64,000 bases of DNA from Luteibacter aegosomatis (GCF_023078455.1 NZ_CP095740.1:2902001-2966000); one strand, 5' to 3'; positions 36,987 to 48,000 are shown, counted from the stretch's first letter. Notes: generated from the letters alone by a model not told the origin. Translations and numbers: made by a program.

Positions 36987-38378
36987 TTAGTAGGTAAAGT
37001 CGAAATCGTCGAAGCGGGCTTCGGTCGCACCCAATTGGATCTTTTCGATCTTGTGGCCGGCAAGCGACGTGAGCGTTACCTTGCCGTTCTTCGGCGGGTT
37101 ACCCAATGCCACGACGCGATCTTCTCCGTTCAAGGGGTTGCGGTCCGTCGCGATGATCACCGGGGCCAGTCCCCAGGTGCCGCTCATAGCGAACGTCACT
37201 CCAGAGACCGGATACTTCAGGTGCAGGACGATATTGAACGGCGTGCCCTGCGTGTTCCGCACGACCATGTGCCGCCCCTTGACCGCGTTCCCCGGCTCGT
37301 CGGTGATGGTCGCCGTGCCGTTGATGACCTCGACGGTCATGCTGGGAAGGCTCAGCGAGCCCGCGACATCGCCGAGCGGGGCCCCCTCGAAGGTTTCGCC
37401 CGGCACACGTTCGCCCTCGTCTCCCGGGTCCCGTACGGCCTGGTCGGACGGCAGATAGGCGAAAGAAGCCTGCCCGCCTTTGGCCGAAGGCAAGGTCATC
37501 GCGATCACGGGAACGAATGCATGGAACGTGGCCTCGTACCGGGCTTGATCGTTCCTGGCTTTGTCCAAGGCGCCGGCATGTCCTGGCACGTAGAAGAACG
37601 CCCGGATGGGTACCTCCGTGTCCTGCCCCCATTTCGCCATGCGAACTTCGTTCTGGATGGCCCACCACTGGGGCTCCATGCCTTGCCTGGCGAGCGTCGC
37701 CTGGCGAAAGCGATTCGCGGGCGACGAGCCTTTCATGCTCCAGCCGCACTGCCCCTCGTATTTGTTCCCGAGCTTCGCGAAATGCGCAGTCCAGTCTTGC
37801 GACGTAACGATACCCTGGTCGTCACATGGCTTGCTGGTGGCGCTAGCGCTGCGATGAGCGCCGCACCCGTTCTCGCCGCGCTGGGTGGTATCCGAATCCA
37901 TGGGGAATACGCACAGAACATCGATCGCGGACGCCGCCCGTGGTGCTTCGTCCCGGGGATAGAAGATGAATCCGTTCCAGTAGTCGAAGACGAGATTGCT
38001 GAAGTTGGTGTCCTGGCGAATCCACGAGAACGACACGCCGGATGAACTGGGGTTGGGATTCCACGGCAGGAAAGTGCTGTTCGTCTCCGTGGCGCGCAAC
38101 ATCACGCCGCTGCATAGGTAGGCAGGCTTCTGCTGGCCTCCGCAGTTGTTGCGTGCGTCCGCATACCATGCCTGGATCTGCCCAAGCGCCACCTCTCCCT
38201 CCATGCGTGTCGCGGCGGTAGACACGTTCCGTCCCGCGGGAGGAAGCGCGGATCGTGCCATCGAGGATGGCAGCGGGTCGACCGCTCCGGCGGCCGGGAT
38301 GACGCGCGGCGCGTGCGGCGGCTGTTGCGCGCACGCCGCCAGGAACAGCGCAAGCAGCGATATCGAAATCCGTTTCAT
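36987..38378 (-). CDS. Lipoprotein with halovibrin-like N-terminal part and the shared C-terminal domain
   Basis: The 463-residue protein has a lipoprotein signal (MKRISISLLALFLAAC). Residues about 60-330 read GQIQAWYADARNNCGGQQKP, LCSGVMLRATETNSTFLPWN, VSFSWIRQD, YWNGFIFYPRDE, and then NEVRMAKWGQDTEVPIRAFF and similar. This resembles proteins annotated as halovibrin HvnA in pseudomonads (a memory-based match). Residues about 330-463 repeat the domain of proteins A and B (ETFEGAPLGDV, VKGRHMVVR, ARFDDFDFTY). Several Cys pairs suggest disulfides. It could be a secreted toxin or a surface-binding protein. Confidence 0.72.
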   Translation of the reverse strand: MKRISISLLALFLAACAQQPPHAPRVIPAAGAVDPLPSSMARSALPPAGRNVSTAATRMEGEVALGQIQAWYADARNNCGGQQKPAYLCSGVMLRATETNSTFLPWNPNPSSSGVSFSWIRQDTNFSNLVFDYWNGFIFYPRDEAPRAASAIDVLCVFPMDSDTTQRGENGCGAHRSASATSKPCDDQGIVTSQDWTAHFAKLGNKYEGQCGWSMKGSSPANRFRQATLARQGMEPQWWAIQNEVRMAKWGQDTEVPIRAFFYVPGHAGALDKARNDQARYEATFHAFVPVIAMTLPSAKGGQASFAYLPSDQAVRDPGDEGERVPGETFEGAPLGDVAGSLSLPSMTVEVINGTATITDEPGNAVKGRHMVVRNTQGTPFNIVLHLKYPVSGVTFAMSGTWGLAPVIIATDRNPLNGEDRVVALGNPPKNGKVTLTSLAGHKIEKIQLGATEARFDDFDFTY

Positions 38379-38703
38379 GATGGTCCTCGTCCATTCGGCG
38401 CGTCCTGCGCTCGGTCAGGCTGCTATGCCGAAAGCCGGATTGCAATGGACACATGGAGACGAACGACACGCGAAATGGGCAACCCGTCTCCAGGCTCCTG
38501 CTGGGTCGACGCTTTCGTGGCATGGCTCGTCGAACCGCATGGCACGGTCGGATAACCTCAGCCCGGGCCACGTTTGCCGGCCAGCCAAACTCGTGCCCCA
38601 CCTTTTGGAGGCGGGCCCTTGGCATGGGTGAAGAAAGCGTGCAACCAGGCGCCATGCCACCGGCATGTCCGTGGCGGCGGCGTCCTCCCCTATACTCCCG
38701 CCG
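38379..38703. other. 325-bp divergent intergenic region
   Basis: This lies between the halovibrin-like lipoprotein (leftward) and psd (rightward). No gene or recognised site is seen. A TATACT at 38691-38696 is too close to the psd start to be its only promoter unless the leader is very short. Confidence 0.4.
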
Positions 38704-39555
38704 ATGAAAGCCAACGTCCTGCTGCAATACATCCTCCCGCATCGCTTCCTGTCGCGGATCGTCTACCAGGCCACCCGCTGGGAGTGGACGCCCTGGAAGA
38801 ACTTCCTCATCCGGGAGATCGTGCAGCGCTATGACGTCGACATGAGCCAGGCTGCCCAGCCGGACCCCTTGGCCTATCAGCACTTCAATGCGTTCTTCAC
38901 GCGCAAGTTGAAGGCGGGCGCGCGCTCGGCGGCCGACACCGACCCCGACACGCTCCTGTGTCCCGCGGATGGCCGCATCAGCCAGTCGGGGCGCATCCGC
39001 GACGGCCGCATCTTCCAGGCCAAGGGCCAGGAATTCACGGCCGCCGAGCTGCTCGGCGACGAGGCCGCGGCCGCGCCGTTCCGCAACGGCAGCTTCGTCA
39101 CCATCTATCTGTCCCCGCGCGACTACCACCGCGTGCACATGCCACTGGACGGCGAACTGGACGGCACCACGCACGTGCCGGGCCGCATCTTCAGCGTGGC
39201 GCCGTTCGCGGTGGAGGCCATTCCGCGCCTGTTCGCCCGCAACGAGCGCCTGGTGTGCCGTTTTCGCGGCGAACATGGCCCCTTCGTCTCGGTGATGGTC
39301 GGCGCCATCCTCGTGTCCAGCGTGGCCACGGTCTGGGATGGCCTGGCCATCCCGCCCTACGCCTCGGACATCCGCCGCGTCGATTGTCGCGACCGCCACG
39401 TCAAGCTCGAACGCTTCGCCGAAATGGCCCGCTTCAACATGGGCTCCACCGTGATCCTGCTGCTGCCCGAAGGCTACGTGCTGGACGACCTGGCGCCCCA
39501 GCAACAGGTGCTGGTGGGTCAACGACTTGGGCGCTGGAGTGACGCAACCACGTGA
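38704..39555 (+). CDS. psd: Phosphatidylserine decarboxylase
   Basis: It makes phosphatidylethanolamine at the inner membrane. The 283-residue proenzyme has the proteobacterial layout: FNAFFTRKLKAGAR, CPADGRISQSG, SPRDYHRVHMPLDG and the self-cleavage site MGST (Ser248), at which the pyruvoyl group forms. E. coli has LGST here; the change to Met is conservative. The ATG at 38704 was chosen because it gives the standard MKANVLLQYILPHR start. Confidence 0.96.
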   Translation: MKANVLLQYILPHRFLSRIVYQATRWEWTPWKNFLIREIVQRYDVDMSQAAQPDPLAYQHFNAFFTRKLKAGARSAADTDPDTLLCPADGRISQSGRIRDGRIFQAKGQEFTAAELLGDEAAAAPFRNGSFVTIYLSPRDYHRVHMPLDGELDGTTHVPGRIFSVAPFAVEAIPRLFARNERLVCRFRGEHGPFVSVMVGAILVSSVATVWDGLAIPPYASDIRRVDCRDRHVKLERFAEMARFNMGSTVILLLPEGYVLDDLAPQQQVLVGQRLGRWSDATT

Positions 39556-39690
39556 CCATTCCCGTCACAATGTGACGCGAGCGACTTACATTCCCCACGA
39601 ACCGGGGGTATGCTGCGCCCCTTCGCCACCTCTTTCGGGGGAGGAGGCGAGAGCCGCACCGAGAAGCATCCGTACTAGGGGAAGTCGTCC

Positions 39691-40137
39691 ATGCGTCTGG
39701 TCACCCATCTCATCGCGCTCAACCGCGAGATCCGCCTCCGCCGCCAGCTGGCCGACATCGAGCGTGTCGTGCTCGACCTGCCCGTGCGTGCGCATGCCGA
39801 TCTCCAGCAGCTGGTTCGCCGTGAAATGGAGCAGGCCGCCGCATGCGATTTCCCCCATCTCTACGGTACCCCGCCGGAAGAGCGCTACAGCACCTATGGC
39901 CATGGTCCGGATATCGGCCTGGCCAAGGCACGCTCCGAAAACCCGCTCATCGCCACGCGTGGCGTGGCCCTGTGGGTCGCTTCCGTCTACCACGAGACGC
40001 TGGATTCCCGCCGTCCCGGCATGGAAGAGCTGCATCGGCAGATCCTCCGCCTGATGCGGCAGATCAAGGAACTTTCGGCGTCCGACCGCCGCGAGGCCCA
40101 AGCGGACTGGATGGCATCGGGCCGCGCGACGATCTGA
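39691..40137 (+). CDS. Conserved hypothetical protein downstream of psd
   Basis: The 148-residue protein has no signal or membrane segment. It starts with a basic helix (MRLVTHLIALNREIRLRRQL) and contains GHGPDIGLAKARSENPLIATRG and a helical C-terminus (HRQILRLMRQIKELSASDRRE). It looks cytoplasmic. I do not recognise the family. It is 136 bases after psd with its own likely leader, and it ends six bases from the convergent transglycosylase gene. Confidence 0.78.
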   Translation: MRLVTHLIALNREIRLRRQLADIERVVLDLPVRAHADLQQLVRREMEQAAACDFPHLYGTPPEERYSTYGHGPDIGLAKARSENPLIATRGVALWVASVYHETLDSRRPGMEELHRQILRLMRQIKELSASDRREAQADWMASGRATI

Positions 40138-40143
40138 CCCGCT

Positions 40144-41673
40144 TCAGCGGCAGACAGGCACCCGGAGCGACTGCCCCACCTTGAGTTGATGGCCCTTCAG
40201 GCCGTTCATCTTCGCGATGTCTTCCACGTCGGCGCAGCTGCTCTTGCGCGCGATGCTCACCAGGGTGTCGCCGCGACGCACCGTATAGCTCTTCGACGTG
40301 GTGCTCGACGGGCGTGAGCCGCTCCCCACGGATGACCCGTTGGCGAGGGCCGCGGACGTCGCGGCCGGCGGCGGCGGCGCCACGATCTTCACCGCGTTGT
40401 GCAGGTCGCTGGCGAGGATCGGCCAGGGTCCGTCGGCGCAAGCCGAGGCGTAGGCCTTCTCGAGCTGCCTGGGCACTTCCAGGCGCGAGCCCGTGGGCTG
40501 GCTCATCTGCGGGTCGAGGCGCGGGTTGAGATTGCGCAGGGTGCGGAACCAACCCTCGGGCATGTCTTCGGCCGAGCCCAGGCAGACCGTGAGTTCGGAG
40601 ATGGACGCCGGGCGCTTGAGCACGATCTGGCCGGGTTCGCCGTCGATCTTCGGCCATTTCAGGTGATAGCTGTCCGGATGCAGGAACAGCCACGCCGCCG
40701 CGAGCACCATCGGTACGTAATCGCGCGTTTCGGCCGACATCTGCCCGTAGATCTGCGGATCGTAGAAGCCCGCGCCCGGGCTGGAGGCGGCGATGCGGCG
40801 CATGCGGCCCTCGCCGCCGTTGTAGGCGGCCAGGGTGAGTTCGAGGTTGTTGTTGAACGCGGCGAGCTGTTCGTCGATGTACTCGGCGTTGGCTTGCGCG
40901 GCCATGGTCGGATCGAAGCGCTCGTCGAACCCGTCGACGCTGGACAAGCCGAAACGCAGGCCCGTGGCGTACATGAACTGCAAGGGTCCCGACGCGCCCG
41001 AGCGCGACACGGCGTGCACCTTGCCGCCGGACTCCTTGGCCATGATGCCGAACAGCAGGGCCTCGGGAAGATCGGCCTTCTGGTAGGCCGGCCACATCTT
41101 GTAGCGCATCATCTGGTAGTTGACGTAGGCGTCCATGAGGTTCGGGCGAAGCTGGGTCAGCCACATCTCCAGCGCCGCCTTCACGGGCCCGTTCATCACC
41201 ATCATGTCGGCGAATTTCTGCCCCTTCAGCAGGGTGACGCTGCGCTGCGCCTGCGGCAGCGCCCCGACCGCCACCGAGCCGGCCGCGTCGCCGGGCTGTG
41301 CGCCGACCTCGGCCCCCTGCTCGGTATCGTCGGCGTCCTCGCCCTCGATGAAGCTGCCGTCCTTCAGGCGCAGCAGGCGATCGAACACGGCCGCGAAGCG
41401 CTGCGGATCGCAGCCCGGCGTGAGGCCGCAGCGAGCCGAGGCATCCTTCAGCTGGTCGAGCGACCGCTTGCGGGTCTGCGCGGCCTGCGGAGTGTCGCCG
41501 CGACGGGCCTGTTCGATCGAATCCTCGTAGCCCTTGCTTGCCTGGTTCATCCGGTCGTACAAGGCATTCACCTGCGGGGTGACCGGCCCGGACTTCGTGC
41601 CGCCACCGGAGGCGCAACCGGCCAGGATCGCCAGGGGCAGGAAAACGACGGAACGGGGAATGCGAAAGGGCAT
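40144..41673 (-). CDS. mltD: Membrane-bound lytic murein transglycosylase with LysM domain
   Basis: This 509-residue lipoprotein has the lipobox LAGC in MPFRIPRSVVFLPLAILAGC. The SLT domain carries the catalytic Glu in GIMAKESGGKVHAVSRSGAS, then GPLQFMYATGLRFGL and LTLAAYNGGEGRMRR. A C-terminal LysM module (SYTVRRGDTLVSIARKSSCA to LRVPV) binds peptidoglycan. The order matches MltD, which has C-terminal LysM repeats; only one copy is clear here. It should cleave glycan strands at the inner face of the outer membrane. Confidence 0.9.
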   Translation of the reverse strand: MPFRIPRSVVFLPLAILAGCASGGGTKSGPVTPQVNALYDRMNQASKGYEDSIEQARRGDTPQAAQTRKRSLDQLKDASARCGLTPGCDPQRFAAVFDRLLRLKDGSFIEGEDADDTEQGAEVGAQPGDAAGSVAVGALPQAQRSVTLLKGQKFADMMVMNGPVKAALEMWLTQLRPNLMDAYVNYQMMRYKMWPAYQKADLPEALLFGIMAKESGGKVHAVSRSGASGPLQFMYATGLRFGLSSVDGFDERFDPTMAAQANAEYIDEQLAAFNNNLELTLAAYNGGEGRMRRIAASSPGAGFYDPQIYGQMSAETRDYVPMVLAAAWLFLHPDSYHLKWPKIDGEPGQIVLKRPASISELTVCLGSAEDMPEGWFRTLRNLNPRLDPQMSQPTGSRLEVPRQLEKAYASACADGPWPILASDLHNAVKIVAPPPPAATSAALANGSSVGSGSRPSSTTSKSYTVRRGDTLVSIARKSSCADVEDIAKMNGLKGHQLKVGQSLRVPVCR

Positions 41674-41812
41674 GCTCGTGGCTCGGCCAGGTCGGACAAT
41701 GCCCGCCACGTTAATCCGCACCCCCTTGCAACTCAAGCGGTTCTTCGCCGATTTTCTCCGCATACGCATATCGTTGCGTACACTTGTTCAGTACTTTCTT
41801 AAGGAGCCAGCC

Positions 41813-43312
41813 ATGCCGGGCATATTGATCGGACGCGACGACGAGGCCGCCGTCGAACTGGATTCGCGGTACGGCAACCGTCACGGCATGATCGCCGGGG
41901 CCACCGGCACGGGCAAATCGGTCTCGCTGATGCTGCTGGCCGAGGGCTTCTCACGCCTGGGGGTGCCCTGCTTCCTCGCGGACGCCAAGGGCGACCTCGC
42001 CGGGCTGTCGCAGGCGGCGGGCGCCCCCTCGGAAAAACTGAAGGCCCGACTGGACAAGCTCGGGCTGGTCAGCTGGAAACCGCAGGCCAACCCCGTGGTG
42101 TTCTGGGACATCTACGGCAAACTCGGCCACCCCGTGCGCGCCACCGTTTCGGAGATGGGCCCCACCCTGCTGTCGCGCATCCTCGAACTCAACGACACGC
42201 AGGAAGGCGTGCTCGAGGTCGTGTTTCGCGTGGCCGACGACGAAGGCCTGCTGCTGCTCGACCTCGGCGACCTGCGCGCCATGCTCGGCTTCGCCGCCGA
42301 GCACGCCAAGGACATCTCGTCGCGCTATGGCCTGATCGGTTCGCAGAGCGTGGCGGCCATCCAGCGCTCGCTGCTCAAGCTCGAGCAGGACGGCGCCGAT
42401 GCTTTCTTCGGCGAGCCCGCGCTGGAACTGGCCGACCTGATGCGGCAGGACATGAGCGGCCGCGGCGTGATCAATGTGCTGGCCGCCGACACCCTCATCC
42501 TCAAGCCTCGGCTGTATTCCACCTTCCTGCTCTGGCTGCTGTCGGAGCTGTTCGAGCAATTGCCCGAGGTGGGCGACCTCGACGTGCCCAAACTGGTGTT
42601 CTTCTTCGACGAGGCGCACCTGCTCTTCGACGACGCGCCGCCGGCGCTGCGCCAGCGCGTGGAACAGGTGGTGCGGCTGATCCGCAGCAAGGGCGTGGGC
42701 GTGTATTTCTGCTCGCAAAACCCCGACGACGTGCCGGGCGAGATCCTGGGACAGCTGGGCAACCGCGTGCAGCACGCGTTGCGCGCGTTCACGCCCCGCG
42801 ACCAGAAAGCCGTCAAGGCGGCGGCCGAAACCTTCGCGCGCAATCCGCGCCTGGACGTGGCCGAGGTCATCGGCACGCTGGGCACGGGCGAAGCGCTGGC
42901 CTCGACGCTGGGCGACGGCGGCGTGCCCTCACCCGTGCGCAAGGTGCTGGTAGCCACGCCCGAGTGCCGTATCGGCGCCATCACCGCCGAGGAACGCGCT
43001 ACGATACGCTCGCGCTCGCCGGTGGGCGGCAAGTACGACACGATGGTCAATCGCGAATCGGCCGAGGAACGCCTGGCCGCGCGCGCCAGCGAGAAGGCCG
43101 ATACCGACGCACCGCCGGTGAAACGTGAAGGCAAGACGGCCGCGGGTGGCTGGACCGATGGCCTGCGCGACGCCGTGCTCGGTACGTCGCGTCGACAGGG
43201 CATGCTGGAAGCCGCCGCCAAGTCGATGATCCGTGCCGCCGGCACCCGTGCCGGGCAGCAGATCGTGCGCGGCATCCTCGGCGGCATCTTCGGTGGAAAA
43301 CGCCGATCGTGA
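41813..43312 (+). CDS. DUF853 (HerA-like) ATPase
   Basis: This 499-residue P-loop ATPase has Walker A GATGTGKSVS, Walker B LVFFFDEAHLLFDD and a downstream sensor or Arg-finger region (VEQVVRLIRSKGVGVYFCSQ). It is the E. coli YjgR type, known as DUF853, and its cellular role is not known. Its C-terminal part is Ala-rich and ends [13 protein letters not shown]. The AAGGAG ribosome-binding site precedes the ATG at 41813. The next gene starts with a GTG overlapping its stop codon, so they are cotranscribed. Confidence 0.92.
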   Translation: MPGILIGRDDEAAVELDSRYGNRHGMIAGATGTGKSVSLMLLAEGFSRLGVPCFLADAKGDLAGLSQAAGAPSEKLKARLDKLGLVSWKPQANPVVFWDIYGKLGHPVRATVSEMGPTLLSRILELNDTQEGVLEVVFRVADDEGLLLLDLGDLRAMLGFAAEHAKDISSRYGLIGSQSVAAIQRSLLKLEQDGADAFFGEPALELADLMRQDMSGRGVINVLAADTLILKPRLYSTFLLWLLSELFEQLPEVGDLDVPKLVFFFDEAHLLFDDAPPALRQRVEQVVRLIRSKGVGVYFCSQNPDDVPGEILGQLGNRVQHALRAFTPRDQKAVKAAAETFARNPRLDVAEVIGTLGTGEALASTLGDGGVPSPVRKVLVATPECRIGAITAEERATIRSRSPVGGKYDTMVNRESAEERLAARASEKADTDAPPVKREGKTAAGGWTDGLRDAVLGTSRRQGMLEAAAKSMIRAAGTRAGQQIVRGILGGIFGGKRRS

Positions 43313-44553
43313 GGCTCGCGCTCGCCGATGCCGCCACGCCGTTCGGCGAACGCATCCGCACGGGCTTTCGCTACCCGCTGCGTGGATCGGCCCCCGTGAC
43401 GATCGTGGCCGTGACGCTGTTCGAGGCGATCGCGTTCTTTCCCGGTGCGCGCCTGATCATCACGGGCATCGGCTGGGTGGCGATCTACGCCTATGCCTTC
43501 GGCTGCCTGCGCCGTACGGCCGACGGCTACGCCGATCCGCCGGAGCTGGCGCTGGAATCCGGCGATCGCGCGGGCATGGCGCTGGTGCTGATCCAGCTCA
43601 CCGGCAATGCCCTGGCGGTGCTGGCGACGATTTTCTTCGGGATTCCCGGCTTCCTCGCCGCCGTGGCATTCGCTTTCGTGCTGCCGGCGATCACCATGTC
43701 GCTCACCTTCGACGGGGTGCTGACGGCGCTCAATCCGCTCACGTGGTTCGCGGTGATCGCGCGACTGGGCGGCCAGTACATGGCGCTGTTCGCCGTGGTG
43801 GTGGTCACCAGCCTCCTGCAGAGCGGCGCGCAATACGCGATGAGCGAACACGGCCCCCACTTCCTGGGGATGCTTGCCTACTTCGCCGTGGCCAACTACC
43901 TCACCGTCTACAATTTCCACCTGATGGGCGCACTGATCCACCACCGACACGAAGACCTCGGCCATCACCCGGAATCCGAGACGCTGGCCCATGCGCTGCA
44001 ACCCGACGACGACGACGCCTTGCTCAGGCACGTGAACCGCGTCGCCGAGGATGACGTCGAAGCGGCTACCGGTATCCTCACCGAGCGACTGCGCGACGGC
44101 CTTGCCCCCGCGCCGCTGCACCAGCGTTATCGCGAATTGCTTCGCGCGCAGGCACGAACGCCCGAATTGCGGGTGCATGCGCAGATATGGATCGCGGCAC
44201 TGGTCGCGGGCGGCGAAACGCGACGCGCGCTGGGCGTGGTGCGCGATGCCCTGGATAGCGATCCCGCCTTTCTTCCGGATGCGCCGGCGACGTGCGGCCC
44301 CCTGGCGGACACCGCCGCCCATGGCGGCATGGCGCGTCTGGGGCTGCACCTGGCGCTGGGTTACCTGCATACCTGGCCTGGCGATGCCGGCGCGCCGAAT
44401 TACGGTCTGCTCGCCGTTCGCATGTACGACCGGCTGGGCGACGCTTCCGAGGCGACCCTGCTCGCCCGCGCGCTGCTGCGCGACTATCCGGAGCATCCCG
44501 TGACATCCGATCTTGAAGCACGACTCGATACGCTTGCGGGGAGGCTCCCATGA
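43309..44553 (+). CDS. Multi-pass membrane protein with helical C-terminal part
   Basis: The 414-residue protein has about five to six membrane helices in its first 210 residues (for example [40 protein letters not shown] and [17 protein letters not shown]). A soluble helical part follows with TPR-like repeats ([24 protein letters not shown] units near the end). It starts with GTG and overlaps the ATPase gene by four bases. The family is unknown to me. The arrangement suggests a partner of the DUF853 ATPase. It overlaps greB by four bases. Confidence 0.8.
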   Translation: MRLALADAATPFGERIRTGFRYPLRGSAPVTIVAVTLFEAIAFFPGARLIITGIGWVAIYAYAFGCLRRTADGYADPPELALESGDRAGMALVLIQLTGNALAVLATIFFGIPGFLAAVAFAFVLPAITMSLTFDGVLTALNPLTWFAVIARLGGQYMALFAVVVVTSLLQSGAQYAMSEHGPHFLGMLAYFAVANYLTVYNFHLMGALIHHRHEDLGHHPESETLAHALQPDDDDALLRHVNRVAEDDVEAATGILTERLRDGLAPAPLHQRYRELLRAQARTPELRVHAQIWIAALVAGGETRRALGVVRDALDSDPAFLPDAPATCGPLADTAAHGGMARLGLHLALGYLHTWPGDAGAPNYGLLAVRMYDRLGDASEATLLARALLRDYPEHPVTSDLEARLDTLAGRLP

Positions 44554-45050
44554 GTCGCTGGCGCCCCCCTTCCCCCTCGTCCACCGCCATCATTACCCGG
44601 GACGGTTTCGAACGGCTCAAGGCCGAACTCGACCACCTGTGGCATACCGTCCGCCCCGAGGTGGTCAAGGCGCTGGCCGCCGCCGCGGCCGAAGGCGACC
44701 GCTCGGAGAATGCCGAGTACATCTACCGGAAGAAACAGCTCGGCGAAATCGATCGCCGGGCACGCTACCTCAGCAAGCGCATTCCGTCGCTCAAGGTGGT
44801 GGAGGCGGCGCCCTCGCAGCGCGATGCGGTGTTCTTCGGCGCCACGATGGAACTCGAGAACGTGGATACCGGGGAGACGGTGCGCTATCGCATCGTGGGA
44901 CCCGACGAGACCGATGCCCGGCAGGGCTGGATCAGCGTGGATTCGCCGCTGGCGCGGGCCGTGCTGAAAAAGCGCGTGGACGACGAGTTCGAGGCGGAGC
45001 TGCCGGGCGGGCGGGTGCGCTTCGCGGTGGTTTCCGTCGACTACCCCTGA
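44550..45050 (+). CDS. greB: Transcription elongation factor GreB
   Basis: It rescues backtracked RNA polymerase by stimulating transcript cleavage. The 166 residues show the N-terminal coiled coil ([20 protein letters not shown]) with the acidic tip in [20 protein letters not shown]. The C-terminal FKBP-like domain contains [20 protein letters not shown] and [15 protein letters not shown]. GreB is preferred over GreA because of the [16 protein letters not shown] motif. It is the last gene of the DUF853 operon; a hairpin follows. Confidence 0.95.
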   Translation: MSRWRPPSPSSTAIITRDGFERLKAELDHLWHTVRPEVVKALAAAAAEGDRSENAEYIYRKKQLGEIDRRARYLSKRIPSLKVVEAAPSQRDAVFFGATMELENVDTGETVRYRIVGPDETDARQGWISVDSPLARAVLKKRVDDEFEAELPGGRVRFAVVSVDYP

Positions 45051-45060
45051 TTCCCCGCAA

Positions 45061-45086
45061 GTCATTCCTGCTTTCGCAGGAATGAC
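45061..45086. terminator. Bidirectional hairpin between greB and bvgS-like gene (family 1 type)
   Basis: GTCATTCCTGC and its exact complement form an 11-base stem around TTTC. It is a single copy of the family 1 hairpin and sits between two convergent genes. Confidence 0.65.
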
Positions 45087-45093
45087 GGCATGT

Positions 45094-48000
45094 TTAGCTG
45101 ACGTCTATTGCCAGCCGCTCGGCAAACCGCTCGAGGCCGTCCGTGAACGCCCGCACCGACGCCGCGAACGCCTCCACGGCGGCGACATCCAACGCCGCAC
45201 CGTCCCGCAGCGCCGTTTCCAGCCGCTCGCCCTCCGTTCCCACCTCCGACGTGCCGAACACGTTCACCCCGCCCAGCACGTGGTGGATCCATCCCGCAGC
45301 CTCCTTTGCGTCGGCGCGTTCGAGCACATGCGGCAAACGCTCCAACGCTTCCCGCGTGGCGCTCACGCCGGCACGCATCACGCTCGCCACGTTCTCGTCC
45401 GGGCCGAAAGCCCGGCGCATGCGGAGCATGTCGATGACCGGCAACGGCGGCTCATGCCGGTGCAACCAGCGTTCGACCGTCGCATGGAACGTTTCCAGGC
45501 GAATCGGCTTGCTCAGCAGATCGTCCATGCCCGCGGCGAGGCAGACGTCGCGCTGGTCGGCGCGGGCATCGGCCGTCATGGCCACGATGGGAAGCCTCGT
45601 CGCGCCACCCGCCTCGCGACGCCGCACCTCGCGCGCCACCTCGTAACCGTCCATCCGCGGCATGTGGCAATCCACCAGCAGCAGGTCGTATCGGCCATGC
45701 GCGAGGGCCTCGAGGGCGGCGATGCCGTCGTCGACCACGTCGCAAACGTAGCCGCGCAGGCCCAACTGAATGCGCACCAGTTCCTGGTTCACCGGGTGAT
45801 CCTCGGCCAGCAGGATGCGCGCTTCGGGGTGAACCGGCCGATCGCCAGGGGCAGCCGCCGGTACCGCCGCGGGAGCTGGCGGCGCGTCGGCCACGGGGAG
45901 TTCGATCGTGACGGTGACCCGCGTGCCACGTCCGGGCTCGCTGTCGATGGCGATATGCCCGCCCATGCGTTCCACGAGCCGGCGCGATATCGCCAGGCCC
46001 AGGCCGGTGCCTCCGAAACGCCGCGTGGTGGACGACTCGGCCTGGCTGAACGGCGCGAAGACATGACGCAACTTCGCCGCGTGGATGCCGATCCCCGTGT
46101 CGCTCACGGTGATCGAGAGGCGTTGCCGGGTGCCGAGGTCTTCGGCGACCGCCACCGCGATGACGACCTCGCCCTCGGCGGTGAACTTGATGGCATTGCC
46201 CAGCAGGTTGAGCAACACCTGACGCAGCCGCCCGTCGTCGATCAGGAAGGCGGGTGCGAGCGCATCGTCGAGGCGCACGTCGATCCGCAGGCCCTTGCCG
46301 TGCGCCTGGCCGAGCATGATCGCGACCGCGCCCTCGACGATGGCGCGAAGGTCGGCGGAGCGCGGATCCAGCGCCAGGTGTCCCGCCTCGATCTTGGAAA
46401 AGTCGAGGACGTCGTCGAGGATGTGCAGCAAGGCCTCCGCCGAATGCTCGATGGTGGCGACCATGCGCCGCTGCTCGTCGTCGAGCCGCGTCTGCTCCAG
46501 TACGTCGAGCAAGCCGATCACGCCGTTCATCGGCGTGCGGATCTCGTGGCTGATCGTGGCGAGAAAGTCGCTCTTGGCGCGCGTCGCCGCTTCGGCTTCG
46601 TCGCGTGCATGGGCAAGATGCCGCGCGGCGAGCTCCTGGGCGGTCACGTCCACCCAGTAGCCGTTCCAATGCACGGTGCCGTCCGCCGCCGCCAGCACGA
46701 CGGCGTCGGAACTGAGGTAACGCACGCGTCCTCCCACCTTGGCCCGGACGGTGACGTGCAAGGGCGTCAATTCACGCGCCGAACGCTCGAAAGCCTCATG
46801 CATGCGGGCGCGTTCCTCGGCCTGCACCGGCACGCGCAGGGATTCACCGCCACCGAAGAACTGGCCCGGCTCGACGCCGAGGATGCTGTGCGGATTGCCG
46901 CCCACGTAGGTCATCGCGTACGAGCCGTCGGTACCGCGCACGGCTTCGTACACCACCGCCGGTACGTGCGCCGTCACCTCGGCCAGGCGCCGTTCCGTAT
47001 GCTCGCGACGGCGCGTTTCCCGCCGCAGGTTGAGGTAGGCGTAACTGATCGCGATGAGCGAAAGCAGCAGGAGGGCGACGAACGGCGCCACGCGCCCGGC
47101 GATCTCGCGCCACGTGGGTCCGACGACATAATGCGAGGCGAACCAGGTGTTGCGGATCTCCTGCTGGCGATGCGTCGACAGGTTCACCAGCACGCGGTTG
47201 ACCAGCGGCAGCAGCTGCGGGGCGAGATCCCGGCGCACGCCGACGGCGATCGCCTCGTTTTCCCCCGTGGGCGCCGCCACCTTCAGTCGACCGAGGTAAT
47301 GACCGCGTATGAGGTAGTCGATCGAGGCGAGGTTGCCGACGAAGGCATCGCCCTCGCCCGCCGCGAGCCGTTGCAGGCCTTCGGCCTCGGTGGGCACGCC
47401 GATCGCGCGCACGCCGGAAATGCCCTCCAGCAGCTTTCGGATGGGGGCACGCGAGGTATTGCCGAAGACGGCCTTGCCCGAGAGGTCGTCCTTGCCGGCC
47501 AGGGTAGGCGAGCCTTCGCGCGTGACGATCATGATCGGAAAGTCGAGGTAAGGCACGCTGGCTTCCAGATCGGGCAGCGTGGCGCTCTGCGGGTTGATCG
47601 CGCCGACGAGGTCGACCTCGCCGCGCTTCACTCGCGCCACGGTGCCGGTCCAGTCGTCGCTGGGCACCTGGACGACCCTCAGGCCCAGTTCGGCGGCAAT
47701 CTCCCGGACGTAATCCAGCGCCAATCCCTCGGCTTCGCCCTGCTCGGTGAACAGGCTGAAGGGGGCGTAGCTGGGGTCCACGCCCAATCGCAGGGGCGGC
47801 AGGTCATGCAGCCACGCTTTCTCCTTTTCGCTAAGTGGAATGCCACCCAGGCGTGGACGTGGCGCGATGTCCCTTCCCACCCAGCGGGCGCGAAGGCGGC
47901 CGTGGTCGGCCGCGGTGAGTTCGCCCAGCGCGTGATCGATGGCCCGGCCGATGGGTGCGCGACCTTCCGGCACGGCGAAAGCCAAGGCGCTGATGGGCAG

